The translations under genes were made by a program, and so were the position numbers. The notes below the pieces were generated by a model. The model did no database searches, had not been told where the DNA came from, and was given only the letters and a program-made list of their open reading frames with translations. A DNA stretch of 64,000 bases from Cordilura impudica (lineage: Eukaryota > Arthropoda > Insecta > Diptera > Scathophagidae). This document shows positions 10,676 through 21,969 of this stretch, piece after piece (positions within the stretch are counted from its first letter, which is position 1; each line of letters starts with the position of its first letter). The stretch lies in contig OY821519.1 of assembly GCA_963682025.1 (NCBI GenBank), positions 162,725,966 through 162,789,965 on the forward strand, written 5' to 3'.

Positions 10676-11825
10676 GGGCGTATTTTACCATTGACATTAC
10701 AACTTTGATTTGTTGTACTTTTGAAGTGCACCTATGCAAATCATCCATAGCTGTAGTGAAAATATCAAAAAGCTCATCAATGCTAAATAAATCGTTGTTT
10801 GTTTTCAGCTGGTTAGCATATGTAGCTTTGCTGTTATTATTGATGTTATTGTTACAATTTGTGTTGTTGTTTCTTAAATTAGGGAAATCTCCCACATTAA
10901 ATTGAAATGAGTTATTTTGTTGTCTGCTTTTATTCGGATTTTTAGAAGTAACTCTTGTTCTAGTTTCCAAATAGAGAGAACGTAACGGACAGTTGATATC
11001 GTTTGCAGAGTGATCAGTTCTCTCTTTTCCTTGTTTTTTGCAATTAAAGCATGTAAAAACAGCTGGTCTTTTTTCATTTGTGTTAAACGGACACACACTT
11101 GTATGATGTTGTTCTGCACATATCATACAGGCAGCACTACGATGACAATGTTCACCGCCATGGCCATACATTAAGCAGTTCCAGCATTGAGTTGGTTTAT
11201 TTCTGGATCTAGATTTGTATTTTTTCCAGGAAATTATTATATTTGAAATTGTTCTTACGTTTCTTAAGGCAGTTGGGTTAAAATTTTTACGTACAAATTG
11301 AACTTTGTAAACTGCATTGTTGTTCGAACTGAATTTGGTGACTATTTCAGCTACGGAAGAAGGGGACAGGTTGTAGTTTTTTAGCTCTGCGGTGATGTCC
11401 TCCGTTTTTATGCGGGGTAAACCATGTAAAAAAGTGGTGTATAACCTATTATCTTTGGAGCCATAAGAGTGAAACTCCAACTTACTCTCTTTAAGAATTT
11501 GCTTGTAGCATTCGAACATTTCTTTACTTGGAGCAAAAATTTTAGTACCAATTGAAGTACGTTTGAAAATACAATCTTTACCAAGTAGTTTTTGTATTTC
11601 TGTAAATGAGGCGTTAGCTTCAACAACAATAGGTGGAGGTTTGTGTTGTTTAACCTCGTTAATATTTGATACAGGAGTTACGTCCATATCATTAAGGCCA
11701 GCAAGCAAGCTAAATCTGTTGCTTGAAGTTGACGCGATGTTCGGGTTAAAACCCGGAGGAAGTTTTGTCATCTTCTTGTTGGCAAGGAGCTTTCTTTTTG
11801 ATGAAGATTTGGCCCCTCGGGCCAT
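10662..11825 (-). CDS. LINE-1 ORF1: gag-like RNA-binding protein with zinc knuckles
   Basis: This 387-residue protein binds the element RNA and helps carry it to chromatin. It starts MARGAKSSSKRKLLANKK, a basic N-terminus. Residues about 120-215 match the PRE_C2HC domain found upstream of zinc fingers in jockey-clade ORF1 (FLHGLPRI, SWKKYKSRSRNKPTQ). Knuckles follow: CWNCLMYGHGGEHC (CX2CX4HX4C), CMICAEQHHTSVC (CX2CX3HX4C) and a longer one starting CFNCKKQGKERTDH. The C-terminus is asparagine-rich then ends KYAHGLY. The frame is full length without breaks. The same ATG context appears in LINE-2 at 19586. Confidence 0.93.
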   Translation of the reverse strand: MARGAKSSSKRKLLANKKMTKLPPGFNPNIASTSSNRFSLLAGLNDMDVTPVSNINEVKQHKPPPIVVEANASFTEIQKLLGKDCIFKRTSIGTKIFAPSKEMFECYKQILKESKLEFHSYGSKDNRLYTTFLHGLPRIKTEDITAELKNYNLSPSSVAEIVTKFSSNNNAVYKVQFVRKNFNPTALRNVRTISNIIISWKKYKSRSRNKPTQCWNCLMYGHGGEHCHRSAACMICAEQHHTSVCPFNTNEKRPAVFTCFNCKKQGKERTDHSANDINCPLRSLYLETRTRVTSKNPNKSRQQNNSFQFNVGDFPNLRNNNTNCNNNINNNSKATYANQLKTNNDLFSIDELFDIFTTAMDDLHRCTSKVQQIKVVMSMVKYAHGLY

Positions 11826-12002
11826 CGCTAGATTTTTTATACCTGTTTTAAGCTGAATTGACTACCACGTGAGTTCAAATGAGATCAAGAATAGGCAATT
11901 GCAAAAACAAAAATATACACTTGTTATTAATTTTAAATAGTTGTACTCTATGCGCTTTAATTATTTACACGACCGTTCGTAAAGAGAATTAGATTCGAAC
12001 TG

Positions 12003-13389
12003 AGGCCAATATTTAGTTTGGTGTCTCCAGAAGGGTGGTTTTCCCTAGTTCCACAACTCCTCTTTGACCAGAGAAAAATAGTGATAATTACCATAGTAAT
12101 TATAAAAGAGCAGCTCATGATATCACCCCATTTGTTTTGGGTATCAAGAAGTGTGATTGCCTTTGTATTGTTAACGTGCATTTCTTTGACTAATTCGAGA
12201 GTAAGTGTTTCCTCAACATAAGAATCGCCCATTCTTGGTTGTACCACTGCTGGTAGGGGTTTTGAAAAATTTATTTCTGACAGACTAAAAGTTTTTCCAT
12301 TTACAGACACTGTCTCGTTGTGAAACTTTGTAAGACAGGTGGCATTCAAGTCGTAAGATTCGTGACCTATAGAAACTGTACCGTTGAATTCATTCAGTAG
12401 GAGAGCACCCGGTAGGATTTCTTGTACTATGGGTAGGTGATGATTATTCATCAAAGTGCAATTGGAGGGTTTACTCTGTATCAGATTTGGTATGCATTTT
12501 GATTTGGTAATATCTTCGATTTCGTTATCTTCACATAGCGTCAATTTGTTATAGTTCTTACATGATCTTTTATACCATACAATTTTCCTTCACATGTCAA
12601 AATTTTATCGAATATGATCTTAATGCTAATTTGTTTTGATTTTACAGGAGTTACTATAAGACTATTACAAAGTTCTTTTTTTGTCGTTGGGATACTTATA
12701 ATAAAGAGGAGAGAATTATGGTTAGTGGCTATTTTAATTTTGCTATGCTCAATATTCAAATAATTAATACTTCCATCGTCAAAGAGATTTTTTACCATTT
12801 CCATTTCGTTGTTAGACAAAATGAATGAGTTTAAGACTCCTACTTTCGCCCAATGAATGGCGTATTGTAGATTGACGATCTCGCCTTTTAAAATTTCCAA
12901 TTTGTATTTAAGTTTATTTACTAAAGAATCTCTCAAGTCTATGTCCCTATCAGATTTCAGAATTTCATTGGTTTTTGAAGTTATTTCATTCAATTTTTCT
13001 AAAGTCATTCTATTAATAACGACTTGTCTATTATTATTTTCCAAAGCGTTGTTTATATTATTATTCAAAATCGTCGTGGTTGGGTTACCAGCGACCCACT
13101 TCCATGCGGAGCCAATGAAATTAAGAGATCTTTTGTATTTTGGTTTAAGATATCCTAAATGAATTTTTATTTGTTCTATTTCGTGGATGAGGAAAGGATA
13201 GGTGGGATGGGAAGTGCTAACATTTGTCCTTATGGTGGAGTAGATATTTTCCATTAGTGATTCGTAATCCTCCAGGTCTACGACGTGTACTAATCTAACC
13301 GTACCGGATTGTATTTTGGCAAAGCCGACGTCGATTGCCACTATTTGTGAGTTGGTGTAATCCAAGATTTTAACCTCTCCTTGAATCAA
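12003..13389 (-). pseudogene. env: Element A env (errantivirus fusion protein), frameshifted and split
   Basis: Two overlapping frames, 12541-13389 and 12003-12544, encode a gypsy-type envelope protein related to baculovirus F proteins, which mediates membrane fusion. The first frame has the basic cleavage region KYKRSLNF followed by the fusion-proximal GSAWKWVAGNP motif and a long heptad-like helix region. The second frame has cysteines and, near 12070-12130, the hydrophobic membrane anchor, followed by a short tail. A single frameshift at about 12541-12545 joins the two frames. LINE-1 interrupts the tail after 12018; the last segment is at 4588-4669. It is not functional as it stands. Confidence 0.87.
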
Positions 13390-13436
13390 GGGTAGAGAGA
13401 TTATACTAAAAAGAAAGAAAAGAGGAATTATCTTTC

Positions 13437-13805
13437 CTAATTACGGATGTTGTGTTTGTGAACGACCTTTCCACTCTCGGTCAGTATGGTGGTGTGCCTA
13501 TTCTCTTTTGCTATCTCTTGCCTGTAACCCTTAGTAAGTTTAGTCCCTAGTCTCCTATTCTGTTTCACAAAAATGGTTTCTCCTACGTTATAGTTTTTGG
13601 GTTCCGCCTTACCGCGGTTATGGTAATTCAGGTCAGATATTTGCTTATTCTTTAGATCCTCAATCATTTGAATTCTGTCTTTCTCCCGCTTGTTGGGATC
13701 ATTGTAAAATTTTCTTCCGAAAAATGCCTCAGCTGGTTTCTTACCCAAGGTTGAATGAATTGTATTATTATATTCATGGACAGACTTATCCATGAGTTCG
13801 GACAA
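13437..13805 (-). pseudogene. pol: Element A integrase, C-terminal remnant
   Basis: The frame carries the end of the catalytic core and the C-terminal DNA-binding region: NNTIHSTLGKKPAEAF, then a basic linker and GETIFVKQNRRLGTKL, and a final VVHKHNIRN, as in gypsy-group integrases. The zinc-binding N-terminus and the DDE residues are missing. The preceding frame (13786-14175) runs from the RNase H end directly into this part, so several hundred bases of integrase have been deleted. The element cannot integrate by itself. Confidence 0.82.
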
Positions 13806-15860
13806 ATCCTTTTGGGTTCCCTCTGATTTCAGACACCAGTATTTTATCAGTTGTTTTTATGCAGTTTGTGACAGAGGGATTTAAGTACTTTCCCATGATT
13901 TCATTCAGTCTTTCTTCGGTAGGTTCAGATTCGAATATAATGTGTCTGTGATAGGTTGGAAATACGATTTGGAACTCATAGGACCTTGTTTCTTGCGGTT
14001 CTATAATAATCTGATTCTTAAAAGCGTTTATCGGTGCGTCGCTGTATTGTGTAAGGTTCTGTGGTGAACTTTGGACACTATGCTGTGTAGCACATGTTGA
14101 GTTTATCTGACATATTTGTTGCGTTGGTCTGGATAAAGCATCTGCAACTGCATTAGTACTGCCGGGTTTATACAATAACTCGTAATTGTATTCTTCCAGT
14201 ATTGCGTTCCATCGTCGAAGCTTGCTGTCAGTGGTTGGTGATCCGTAAAAATCTTCACCATTGCTGCTCCGTAGAGGTAGTTTCTAAGACTTCTAAGAGC
14301 CCAAACGATTGCCAACATTTCCTTTTCGTTCATGGCATAGTGTTCTTCAGCCCTGTTAAGTGTTCTGGAGATAAACGTAATGGGTCTGCCATCTTGTTCT
14401 AGAACAGCTCCAATTGCATAATTCGACGCATCCGTAGTAAGCTGAAATTCCCTTTCAAAATTTGGGTAAGTCAGTATGACGTCCTCTGACGTCAGCATCT
14501 AGGCCATTCTTGTCCAGTTTAATGATCACTTTGTTAGAGACATATTTGGACATTCGTCCTCCTTCCCCCCTTAAGAGAGCCGTTAGGGGTTTTGCCAATT
14601 TGGCATAGTCCCTAATGAAACGGCGATAAAATCCTGCCATTCCAAGGAAGGATCTTAGATCTTTGAGTGTATTTGGGGCTGGGAAGTTGTTAATTGCCTC
14701 CACTTTTTTAGGGTTAGCCTTTATTCCCGTTGTGGATATTAGGAAACCCAAAAAGTCGACTTCTGGTTTCAGAAACTTCGAGTTGAACCTTCATTTTTGC
14801 CGATTGTAGGGTGCGGAATATTTTCTCGGCATTCTCCAAGTGCGTTTTTTCATACTTGCCGAATATTATTATGTCGTCAATGTAAATATAGCATATCTTT
14901 CCTATGTGTTCGCGCAAAATGTCGTCGAGAGTTCTTTGGAATATGGATGGCGCATTTCTTAATCCAAAAGGGAGTCGGGTAAATTAGTACTTCCCATTAT
15001 TGATTGAAAATGCGGTTTTCTCGATGTCCCTCTCTTTTAGGGAAATTTGGTGAAACCCTCTCTTTAAATCTAGAACTGAGAAATATTTATTTTCTCCTAA
15101 CTGTGAGAGTACCTCGTTTATTTCTGGGATGGGGTATCGATCGGCAATTGTGACCGCGTTCAATTTCCTATAATCAATAACTACTCTATATTTTATTTTG
15201 CCCGAAGCATCTATTTTTTTGGTACTACCCATACTGGCGAATTGTAGGGCGACTTTGATGGTCTTATAATGCCCTGGTCTAACAATTCCCTAATTTGTAC
15301 TTCTACCTCGTCCTTTAAATGCATGGGATACGGATAGCATCTGGAATATACGGGTTTGTCGGTGGTGGTTCTAATTTCACCCTTTACCGATGTTGTATAC
15401 GTGAGGCTCTCATTTGGTTCCGAAAATAGGTTAGGATATTTTCCCACTATATTCTTGATTCTAGTTTCCTGTTCGTTTGTCATATGTTCTGTTCTTATCT
15501 GAATAGCATTTACTGATTGTGAAATTTGTTGTTTTAATTTGATTCTGATACGATTATTTATTGTCATATTACTCTCCGCAGCGTGGATAATCGCCGATAG
15601 TTCTTTCAGGCTATCATTGCCCAATATTGCGTGAAACGATTTTAATGAAGTTAACAAGAATAATTTAATATCCGATTCGAAAAGTTTAATAAAAGTGTGA
15701 GAGGTAACCGCGGTTTTGCCCCCCAATGGAATTAGCGTAGAAATTGACTTTGTTAGGGATTGGCTTTTTTACTAAGGAGTTTTGTACGTAGTTTTTATTT
15801 GATCCTGTGTCAACAAGAATTTTGAGGACTGTCTCGGAACTCGTCTTGGCCTCAAAATAC
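13786..15860 (-). pseudogene. pol: Element A pol: protease, reverse transcriptase, RNase H (broken)
   Basis: On the minus strand the parts appear in order. Protease: LVDTGSNKNYVQ near 15790-15830. RT: the connection and fingers at 15211-15726 (PYNSPVWVVPKK), YRVVIDYRKLN and FSVLDLKRGFHQI at 14984-15232, an in-frame stop after NGKY, then YIYIDDIIIFGKYEKTHLEN at 14714-14917 with the catalytic aspartates. RNase H: QLTTDASNYAIGAVLEQDG and IFTDHQPLTA at 14103-14498, and the end NAVADALSRP at 14130. At least three frameshifts and one stop separate these. All active-site motifs of RT and RNase H remain readable. Confidence 0.88.
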
Positions 15861-17312
15861 GGTAAAGACGAGTTCGCTAATCTAAAAAATGAATATCAGC
15901 GAAATCAAATGTTTCAACGAGGTTTTCCTCATTGTCCTGTGTGTCATGATCGCCGCTAATATATTCTTGAATGTCCTGGAGATTTTCCGCCATACCATAA
16001 GTCATCATTTGCTCATAATACGTTTCATCGTCAGGTTCATTGTGAATTTTAGTATTTTGGTCGTTTGTTTCCTGATCCATAGTGTCTATATGAAAATTTC
16101 TCTGGTATTTATTGGGTTGTTGACTTGTATCGGCTGGTGGCCGTTTCCCTGCGTAATCATTAACCGGTCTGTTCATATAATTGACTGCTCGTGTTTGTAT
16201 CGAACGGTCGACGTCCATTGGTTCCGGTTTTGGAAGCGGTTTAGGTGCTAGTGGTCTCGGCGGTTGTATGTTCTGATGATATTTTCCGGCTTGATTATAT
16301 GTGTTTGGTGGTATATATAGTTGTCTATTGAAGTTTTGGGGGTTTTTGTGGAAGGTATATTGGTAGGTTGGTTGTTGGGTGAACGGTTGTGATGCGGAGG
16401 GCATGAAGGTAATCTGGGGGTGGAATTGGGGTTGTGTTAAACCTCTTTGAATGAATGGGGATTTGAAGTTCCGTGGGGGTTGGGGTGGTTGAGTTCTGGT
16501 TACCCTATGGTTAATGGCATGTTGGGATCTATAATTTTGGTTCTCTAGTTTGAGGCATAAGTGTAGTACCTGGGGAAGGTCCGCAGGTTCTCGGATTCCC
16601 AACAATCTAGGTAAATCACCTCAGAGTTCGCGGACGAATGTGTCGAAAGCTTTGTCTCGGTACGTTTGGGTTAAGAGATCCATGGCCTCCCTGCCAATGT
16701 CCATACAGGCTAATTTATTCATTATTAGTGACAAGTGTGAGTAGACCTGTTGATAGAATTCCTGGATTGTACTGTTCCCTTGAACTAATGTCGTCATCTG
16801 ATATTCTAATGTTCCCAGGTCCCTTTTGTCTGCATAATGCAGGGTGAGACACTTTGAAATACACGTCCAGTTAAGGGGAGTATTATATGATTCCAGTGCA
16901 GCATCTGCCGCTCCTATGATTTTATTTCTTATTACATTTAGAATTCCTTAATATTTCGGCGTTCCCTTACTTGACTCGTATAACTTTAATACGCGCTCTA
17001 CGCTTTTTTCCATGAGCTAAATTCCGACGGATTCCCTGAAAATTCCCTCAGACATGTAACCACGTCTGGTACTTTGTCCAAGTCTGTTAGGTTACCTAAA
17101 TATCTATCCTCAATGTTCTGATCTATACCTGCCATAGATGCGTTTGGATTTAGAAGCTCCCTCACCAAATTACTACATTGTTCCCTGCATAGCCTAGTTA
17201 AAACGTTTGTAACGGTGGCCTCTAACTGTGGATTCATGTTAGCGGGATTATTGTGAATTTCGGGAATAGGATTTAGGATTGGTGGTCTTAATAAATTGTT
17301 TGGATTAGCCAT
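15861..17312 (-). pseudogene. gag: Element A gag, frameshifted
   Basis: The start MANPNNLLRPPILNPIPEI at 17312 opens a gypsy-type capsid precursor. The first frame ends at 16998; reading continues in other frames through 16606-16997 and then the long frame 15877-16605. The C-terminal part is rich in proline, glutamine and asparagine with arginines (TRTQPPQPPRNFKSPFIQRG) and ends acidic (LVETFDFADIHFLD). There is no CCHC zinc knuckle, as usual in gypsy. At least two frameshifts and one stop break it. Confidence 0.82.
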
Positions 17313-18690
17313 ATGGAATACTAATGTTGATTGTAGATTAATATATATTTTTGAAATTTGTACAAAATTATTTTAATTAGCAATAAGGATTGATTTTATG
17401 TTTTAGTTCAAAAAAAAATTATTTCTTTGCTGGTAAAATTATTTTAATGAGGTTGTTTAAATTTTACTAACGTTAGTTTATATTTAAAAAAAAATTTATA
17501 TTGATTTTGAATTTCCTTATATTATAAAAATTTTTATTCTTTATTGATTATTTTAATAAGGATGCTTAAATTTTACTAATATTTATATTTTCAGTTGAAG
17601 AAATTATTCTAATTAGCCATTTTAGTTTTTTTTTATATTAATTTATATTTTTAATTTTATTTTAATTAGGATGTTAACAATGATTTTGCATTCTATTTAT
17701 TAATTTATTTTTTCCTGGTTCAAGAATTTTTATGTCATATTTTTACTGTTATCTATATGTAGTTTTTACTTATTTTGATTTGATAATTATAATTTCACTT
17801 ACATTAAATATACCAGCATGTGTTGCATGATCTCCTTCTTTCGTCCTGTGGTTTGTGTTGTTCGTCTTCCTTCTTCGCTGCTCAGGCAATTCGTTGCCTG
17901 ATGACTATGTGATTTTCGGAGGTGTTGGTTTGGCAGAATGTTAATATTTCTCTTAATCGTTGATTTGATCCGGATTTTTTGTTTAAGTTTGGTGTTTAGA
18001 GCGGCTTTTACGTTTTTTTCTTAGCAGAATTATATTTTGTTATTTACAGTATTTTGTAATTTTTTCTTTTTTATTTGATTACAAGAATTTTCTTTAGATT
18101 GTTTTAGTTTTCTTAACTGAACTATTAATTTCAACTATTTTAGTGTTTCTGGTTTTTATTATTTAGAAAGCTGCTTTAGAGTTTTTTTTTTGTCTTTTTT
18201 GAAAGATATTTTTCACTACTTTAGTGTTTTATTTAGTAACGAAATTGTTCTTTACACTACTTAAGTGTTTTTGATTTTTAGCAAACGAAATTTTTCTTTA
18301 CACTGCTATAGAGTTTTTTTTTTTCTTTTAGTTATTTTTCACTACTTTAGTATTTTAGTAACGAAATTGTTCTTTACACTACTTGAGTGTTTTTGATTTT
18401 TAGCAAACGAAATTTTTCTTTACACTGCTGTAGAGTTTTTTTCTTTTAGTTATTATTCACTACTTTAGTGTTTTATTATTTGGTAACAAAATTGTTCTTT
18501 ACACTGCTTTAGTGTTTTGATTTTTTTTGCAAACGAAAATTTTTTCTTTACACTGCTTCGATGTTTTATTTTGTTACTTAGCAAAGCTATTTTATTTATT
18601 TTTTATTTAACGAATTTAATTTACACGGCTTTTGGTTTTTAGCAAACAAATTTTTTCTTTACACTACTTTAGTGTCTTTAGGATTTTTGC
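17313..18690 (-). promoter_or_regulatory. Element A 5' leader with tandem motif array
   Basis: The leader between the primer site and gag is about 1.4 kb, T-rich on the plus strand. Its first 560 bases (18125-18680) carry about thirteen copies of a partly palindromic motif close to CACTACTTTAGTG, spaced 35-60 bases apart and separated by TTTCTTTA and TAACGAAATTG. In fly gypsy the same place holds the Su(Hw) insulator repeats. The motif here lacks the TGCATA core of that site, so it would need another protein. No ORF is present. Confidence 0.6.
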
Positions 18691-18702
18691 CGTTGGGCGC
18701 CA
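18691..18702 (-). promoter_or_regulatory. Primer-binding site of element A (tRNA-Lys)
   Basis: The minus strand reads TGGCGCCCAACG directly after the 5' LTR. This pairs with the 3' end of insect tRNA-Lys (...CGUUGGGCGCCA), the primer used by gypsy. The first base overlaps the last LTR base. Matching stops after 12 nt. Confidence 0.85.
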
Positions 18703-19064
18703 GTTAAATAAAATAAAGCTTTATTTATGGTTTGAGTACTTGACTACAACTGACTGTTGGTAGTCAATAATTTTATTTATAAAAGTACAATAATGATTAC
18801 TAAGCATTTACGGTAGGTATTTACGACAAACAAATGGTAGACGCATTGTCAACATTTTTAATAAAATAAATTTTAAATTCTTATTTTTGATTGCGACACA
18901 CATTGTTATGTGAGTCGCAATTGGGTCACATTATTATGGGAAGACATTCTATTGAACTTAAACAAATTGCTATGTGGACGGCGCGTGTATTGAAATATGC
19001 AATGTAGGTAAAATGCAGTAAAGTGATTAGAGGTATTCACAAGTTAATATTTTTTGTATTAACT
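18702..19064 (-). repeat. 5' LTR of element A
   Basis: This 363-bp LTR begins AGTTAATAC and ends TTTAACT in element orientation and would carry promoter and polyadenylation signals. It is followed on the plus strand by the target duplication TGTA at 19065-19068. Confidence 0.93.
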
Positions 19065-19068
19065 TGTA

Positions 19069-19425
19069 AACTATGGTATATTTGTAGTATATATGTTGAT
19101 ATTTTGTTTTTGATATAAATATTATATAAAGGTATTTTATTTTTGTTGTTTATATACTTTTTTAAATAAAAAACAACTAATCGAATATTTTTGGTACTAT
19201 GTATTTCATCCAATAAAAATAATACACGTTGTCTTCTTCAACCTCTTTGTGGCGGACTTTTTTTTGCTTGGCGAGTTAATTTTTTTTTTTTTTTTGGTTA
19301 TGGGTTTTACAAAGTATCCACGATGTCAACTTCTATGATCCTTATCCTTTTTATCAGCTTGGCTTAGTTGATTATTTTATATTTTTGTATATAAATGATG
19401 ATTTTGTTTGAAATATGTTCGCTTC
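19069..19425. other. AT-rich stretch, nothing recognised
   Basis: Flanking DNA between provirus A and LINE-2. No coding pattern or repeat was recognised. Confidence 0.45.
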
Positions 19426-19585
19426 AGTTGATTGGTCAGCAGTTCGAACGGTCGTGTAAATAATTAAAGTGCTTAGAGTACAACTATTTAAAATTAAAAA
19501 CAAGTTTATATTTTTGTTATTGCAATTGCTCATTTGAACACACGTGGTAGACAATCTAGCTTAAAACAGGAATAAAAATTTAGCG

Positions 19586-20170
19586 ATGGCCCGAGGGGCC
19601 AAATCTTCATCAAAAAGAAAGCTCCTTGCGAACAAGAAGATGACAAAACTTCCTCCGGGTTTTGTTAACATTGCGTCAACTTCAAGCAACATATCTAGTC
19701 TGTTTGCTGGCCTCAATGATATGGACGTAACTTCCGTATCAAATATTAACGATATTAAGGAACATAAACCTCCACCTATTGTTGTAGAAGCTAACGCATC
19801 ATTTACAGAAATACAAAAGCTGCTTGGTAAGAATTGTATTTTCAAACGTACTTCAATTGGTACCAAAATTTTTTCTCCAACTAAATGTACGAAGCCTACA
19901 AGCAAATACTTAAAGAGAGTAAGATGGAGTTTCATTCTTATGGCTCCAAAGAAAATAGGTTATATACCACCTTCTTACACAGTTTACTCCGCATAAACTC
20001 TGAGGAAATCTGCAAGGAGCTACAAAACTACAACTTATCCCCTTCTTCCGTAAATGAAATAGTCACATAATTCAGTTCGAACAATAATGCATTTTTAATG
20101 ATATTTTCACTACAGCTATGGATGATTTGCATAGGTGCACTTCAAAAGTACAACAAATCAAAGTTCTAAT
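19586..20170 (+). pseudogene. LINE-2 ORF1, internally deleted
   Basis: The frame starts MARGAKSSSKRKLLANKK like LINE-1 ORF1. A frameshift near 19880 moves it to the frame of 19885-20070 (YKQILKESKMEFHSYGSKEN), which stops at SSVNEIVT. The PRE_C2HC core, all zinc knuckles and the asparagine-rich region are missing: the sequence jumps near 20090 to the extreme C-terminal segment. The product would lack nucleic-acid binding motifs. Confidence 0.87.
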
Positions 20171-20190
20171 GTCAATGGTAAAATACGCCC

Positions 20191-20715
20191 ATGGATTATA
20201 CTAATTTAAATGAACTCAAAATGCTTCACTTGAATGCTAATGGCAGTTCAAACTTTTCTAAATTAAAACAATTTGAAATACTAATTGAACGAGCAAATAT
20301 TAAAATGGCGTCTTTGAATGAAACATTTTTTTCAGAAAATCATAGACACTACTTTAAAAATTATTATTTATATAGAAGTGACAGAACCGATGCAAGGAAA
20401 GGAGGAGTAGCTCTGTTAATTCATAAATCTGTTGCACATAAAAACCTCTTTATACCAAACACCTCATCAATCGAAAACATCTCAATTAAAGTTAATTTAA
20501 ATAATAGACCTATTGTTGTATCTTCGTTATATTCACCAAGATATACCCATAACTTCTGTGCTGATATCTTGAACCTAATACCTTCCACCAAAGTATATAT
20601 AGTTTTTGGTTACCTAAATGCCAAACATTGTTCTTGGAATTGCCGTTCAAATAATACTGCAGGAATCGCACTCAACAACCTACAGCAATATAGGCAATAT
20701 AGCCTTGCAGGTTGA
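20191..20715 (+). pseudogene. LINE-2 ORF2 endonuclease, truncated
   Basis: The start matches LINE-1 ORF2 and includes LHLNANGSSNF, SLNETFF, LLIHKSV and YLNAKHCSWNC; the usual GDLN has become GYLN. After NNLQQ the sequence jumps to a point close to the linker before RT, so the block with SDHRPI is lost. The site of the 8-bp duplication seen in LINE-1 is present here once, uninterrupted. Confidence 0.87.
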
Positions 20716-21609
20716 CCTCAATTACTATGATTATAGTGCAACCAACTGGAACATTTATATGAATTAGTCATTAAAATCACGTTAAATTCAGATATGTACA
20801 ATACCAAGGTGGTAATTGATCAGGAAATACAAATATTTATAAATGTAGTTTTCGAAGCAAGGGATGTGTCTACACCTAAAATAACTCAACAAAATAATTA
20901 CACATTACCAGAAAGTACTGTGAAATATAATAAACTAAGAAGCTTTAAAAGAAAAAGCCAACGATCTTCAAATATAGCCGAGGCAAACTTTTTATAATCA
21001 ATGTACTAAGTTTTTAAGTAACACGATTGATAAAAGTATTAATTCGGAACGCAATAAGAAATGTTTTCAATTATTATCCAATTTAAAACCAGGTGATAAA
21101 TAATTTTGGAAAATAAGCAGGAACTTGAGAGGAAAAGGAAAAAATCAAATCTCTCACTTTAAAGTTGGAAATACAAAAATAACATCTGATAAGGACAAGG
21201 CTGAAGTCCTGGCAAATACATTTGTGCAAGCAAATAATCTCACTTCAAACTGCAACCACTCAGCGGATACAGTAATATATACAACAGTAAATAATTTTAA
21301 GAAGGAAAATCCTTGTTCTGAATCAGCAATGAATATTGTCTCATCAATAAAACCCTCAAAATCTCCTGGTTTTGACAATGTTCCCAACCTACTCTTAAAG
21401 AAACTACCACTCATAGCTCTAAAATTTATGGTTATATTATTTAACAGCTGCATCAAACTCAACTATTTCCCAAACCATTTCAAAAATGCTAAGGTTATAG
21501 CTATCAACAAACCTAATAAGCCAAAAAATAACCCAAATAGCTATAGACTTATTAGTCTATTAAGCAACTTAGGTAAAATATTTGAAAAAATACTACATTC
21601 TCGTCTTAG
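20716..21609 (+). pseudogene. LINE-2 ORF2 linker and RT N-terminal part
   Basis: Two main frames (20794-20997 and 21125-21609) match LINE-1 ORF2: RGKGKNQISHFKVGN, KPSKSPGFDNVPNLLLKKLP, NSYRLISLLSNLGKIFEKIL. Stops and a frameshift lie near 20767, 20996 and 21100. The gene is cut after HSRLS by element B and continues at 38307. Confidence 0.88.
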
Positions 21610-21960
21610 TGTAGTGAAAATACCAACTTAATTAGTGATAATTAAACTCAATAGTTAATAGCAATGACCGACAAATAATTCCAAATATTTAGTGCCAACG
21701 AACGATACATTTAAATACAAACATTTTATACCGTCGTTGGATTACCTTACACATACCAGTGTCTAGCCATTGAGTATTTTCCTTTACCCCCTAATTCGCT
21801 TAGCTTTTAGTTATCATATAAGTTTAGCTTTTAGTTACCATATAAATTGATTATAACTATTCATATATACAAAAAAGGTTTTGATAATAAAACAATCAAT
21901 ATAAAACAATACTTGAAACCGTGTACATCTTTTTATGGACAACGATTCTTAAAAACCCAA
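21610..21960 (+). repeat. 5' LTR of element B
   Basis: It starts TGTAGTGAAAA and ends near AAAACCCAA. The matching 3' LTR is 28140-28296 plus 38109-38302. An inverted repeat CCAACGA (21695-21701) / TCGTTGG (21734-21740) lies inside. Confidence 0.9.
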
Positions 21961-21969
21961 ACCGTGACC
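21961..21969 (+). promoter_or_regulatory. Damaged primer-binding site of element B
   Basis: The LTR is followed by ACCGTGACC. In mdg1/412 elements the site reads TGGCGACCGTGAC and pairs with a tRNA-Arg. The last two LTR bases (TA, present at 38301-38302) and the first five site bases are missing, consistent with a 7-base deletion. The inference rests on comparison with the 3' LTR end. Confidence 0.6.

Larger units (their letters stand above)
4686..12002 (-). mobile_element. LINE-1: full-length jockey-like non-LTR retrotransposon inserted in env of A
   Basis: The element is flanked by a 16-bp target duplication AGGCCAATATTTAGTT at 4670-4685 and 12003-12018. It has a 5' UTR, ORF1 with zinc knuckles, ORF2 with endonuclease and reverse transcriptase, and a short AATTGAAAATTG-type 3' tail, all on the minus strand. 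Two other copies in the window (1-843 and 19439-39525) share its 5' end. Apart from a 3.0-kb DNA-transposon-like insertion in the endonuclease (7168-10177), both ORFs are open, so it was recently active when it landed. Confidence 0.93.
4191..19064 (-). mobile_element. Element A: gypsy-type errantivirus provirus, split by LINE-1
   Basis: Both ends are recognisable LTRs with AGTTA...TAACT termini, flanked by the 4-bp duplication TGTA at 4187-4190 and 19065-19068. On the minus strand the order is LTR, tRNA-Lys primer site, repeat-bearing leader, gag, pol, env, polypurine tract, LTR, the layout of gypsy-group insect endogenous retroviruses. Without the LINE-1 insertion the element is about 7.5 kb, the usual gypsy size. 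It is defective: frameshifts in gag, a stop in RT, loss of most of integrase, a frameshift in env and the 7.3-kb LINE. The LTRs differ by about three substitutions and one indel in 363 bp, so the insertion is fairly recent. Confidence 0.93.

Noticed and set aside
18125..18680. CRISPR-like array
   Set aside because: Repeats are short, diverged and in a retroelement leader; spacers are not unique sequences.
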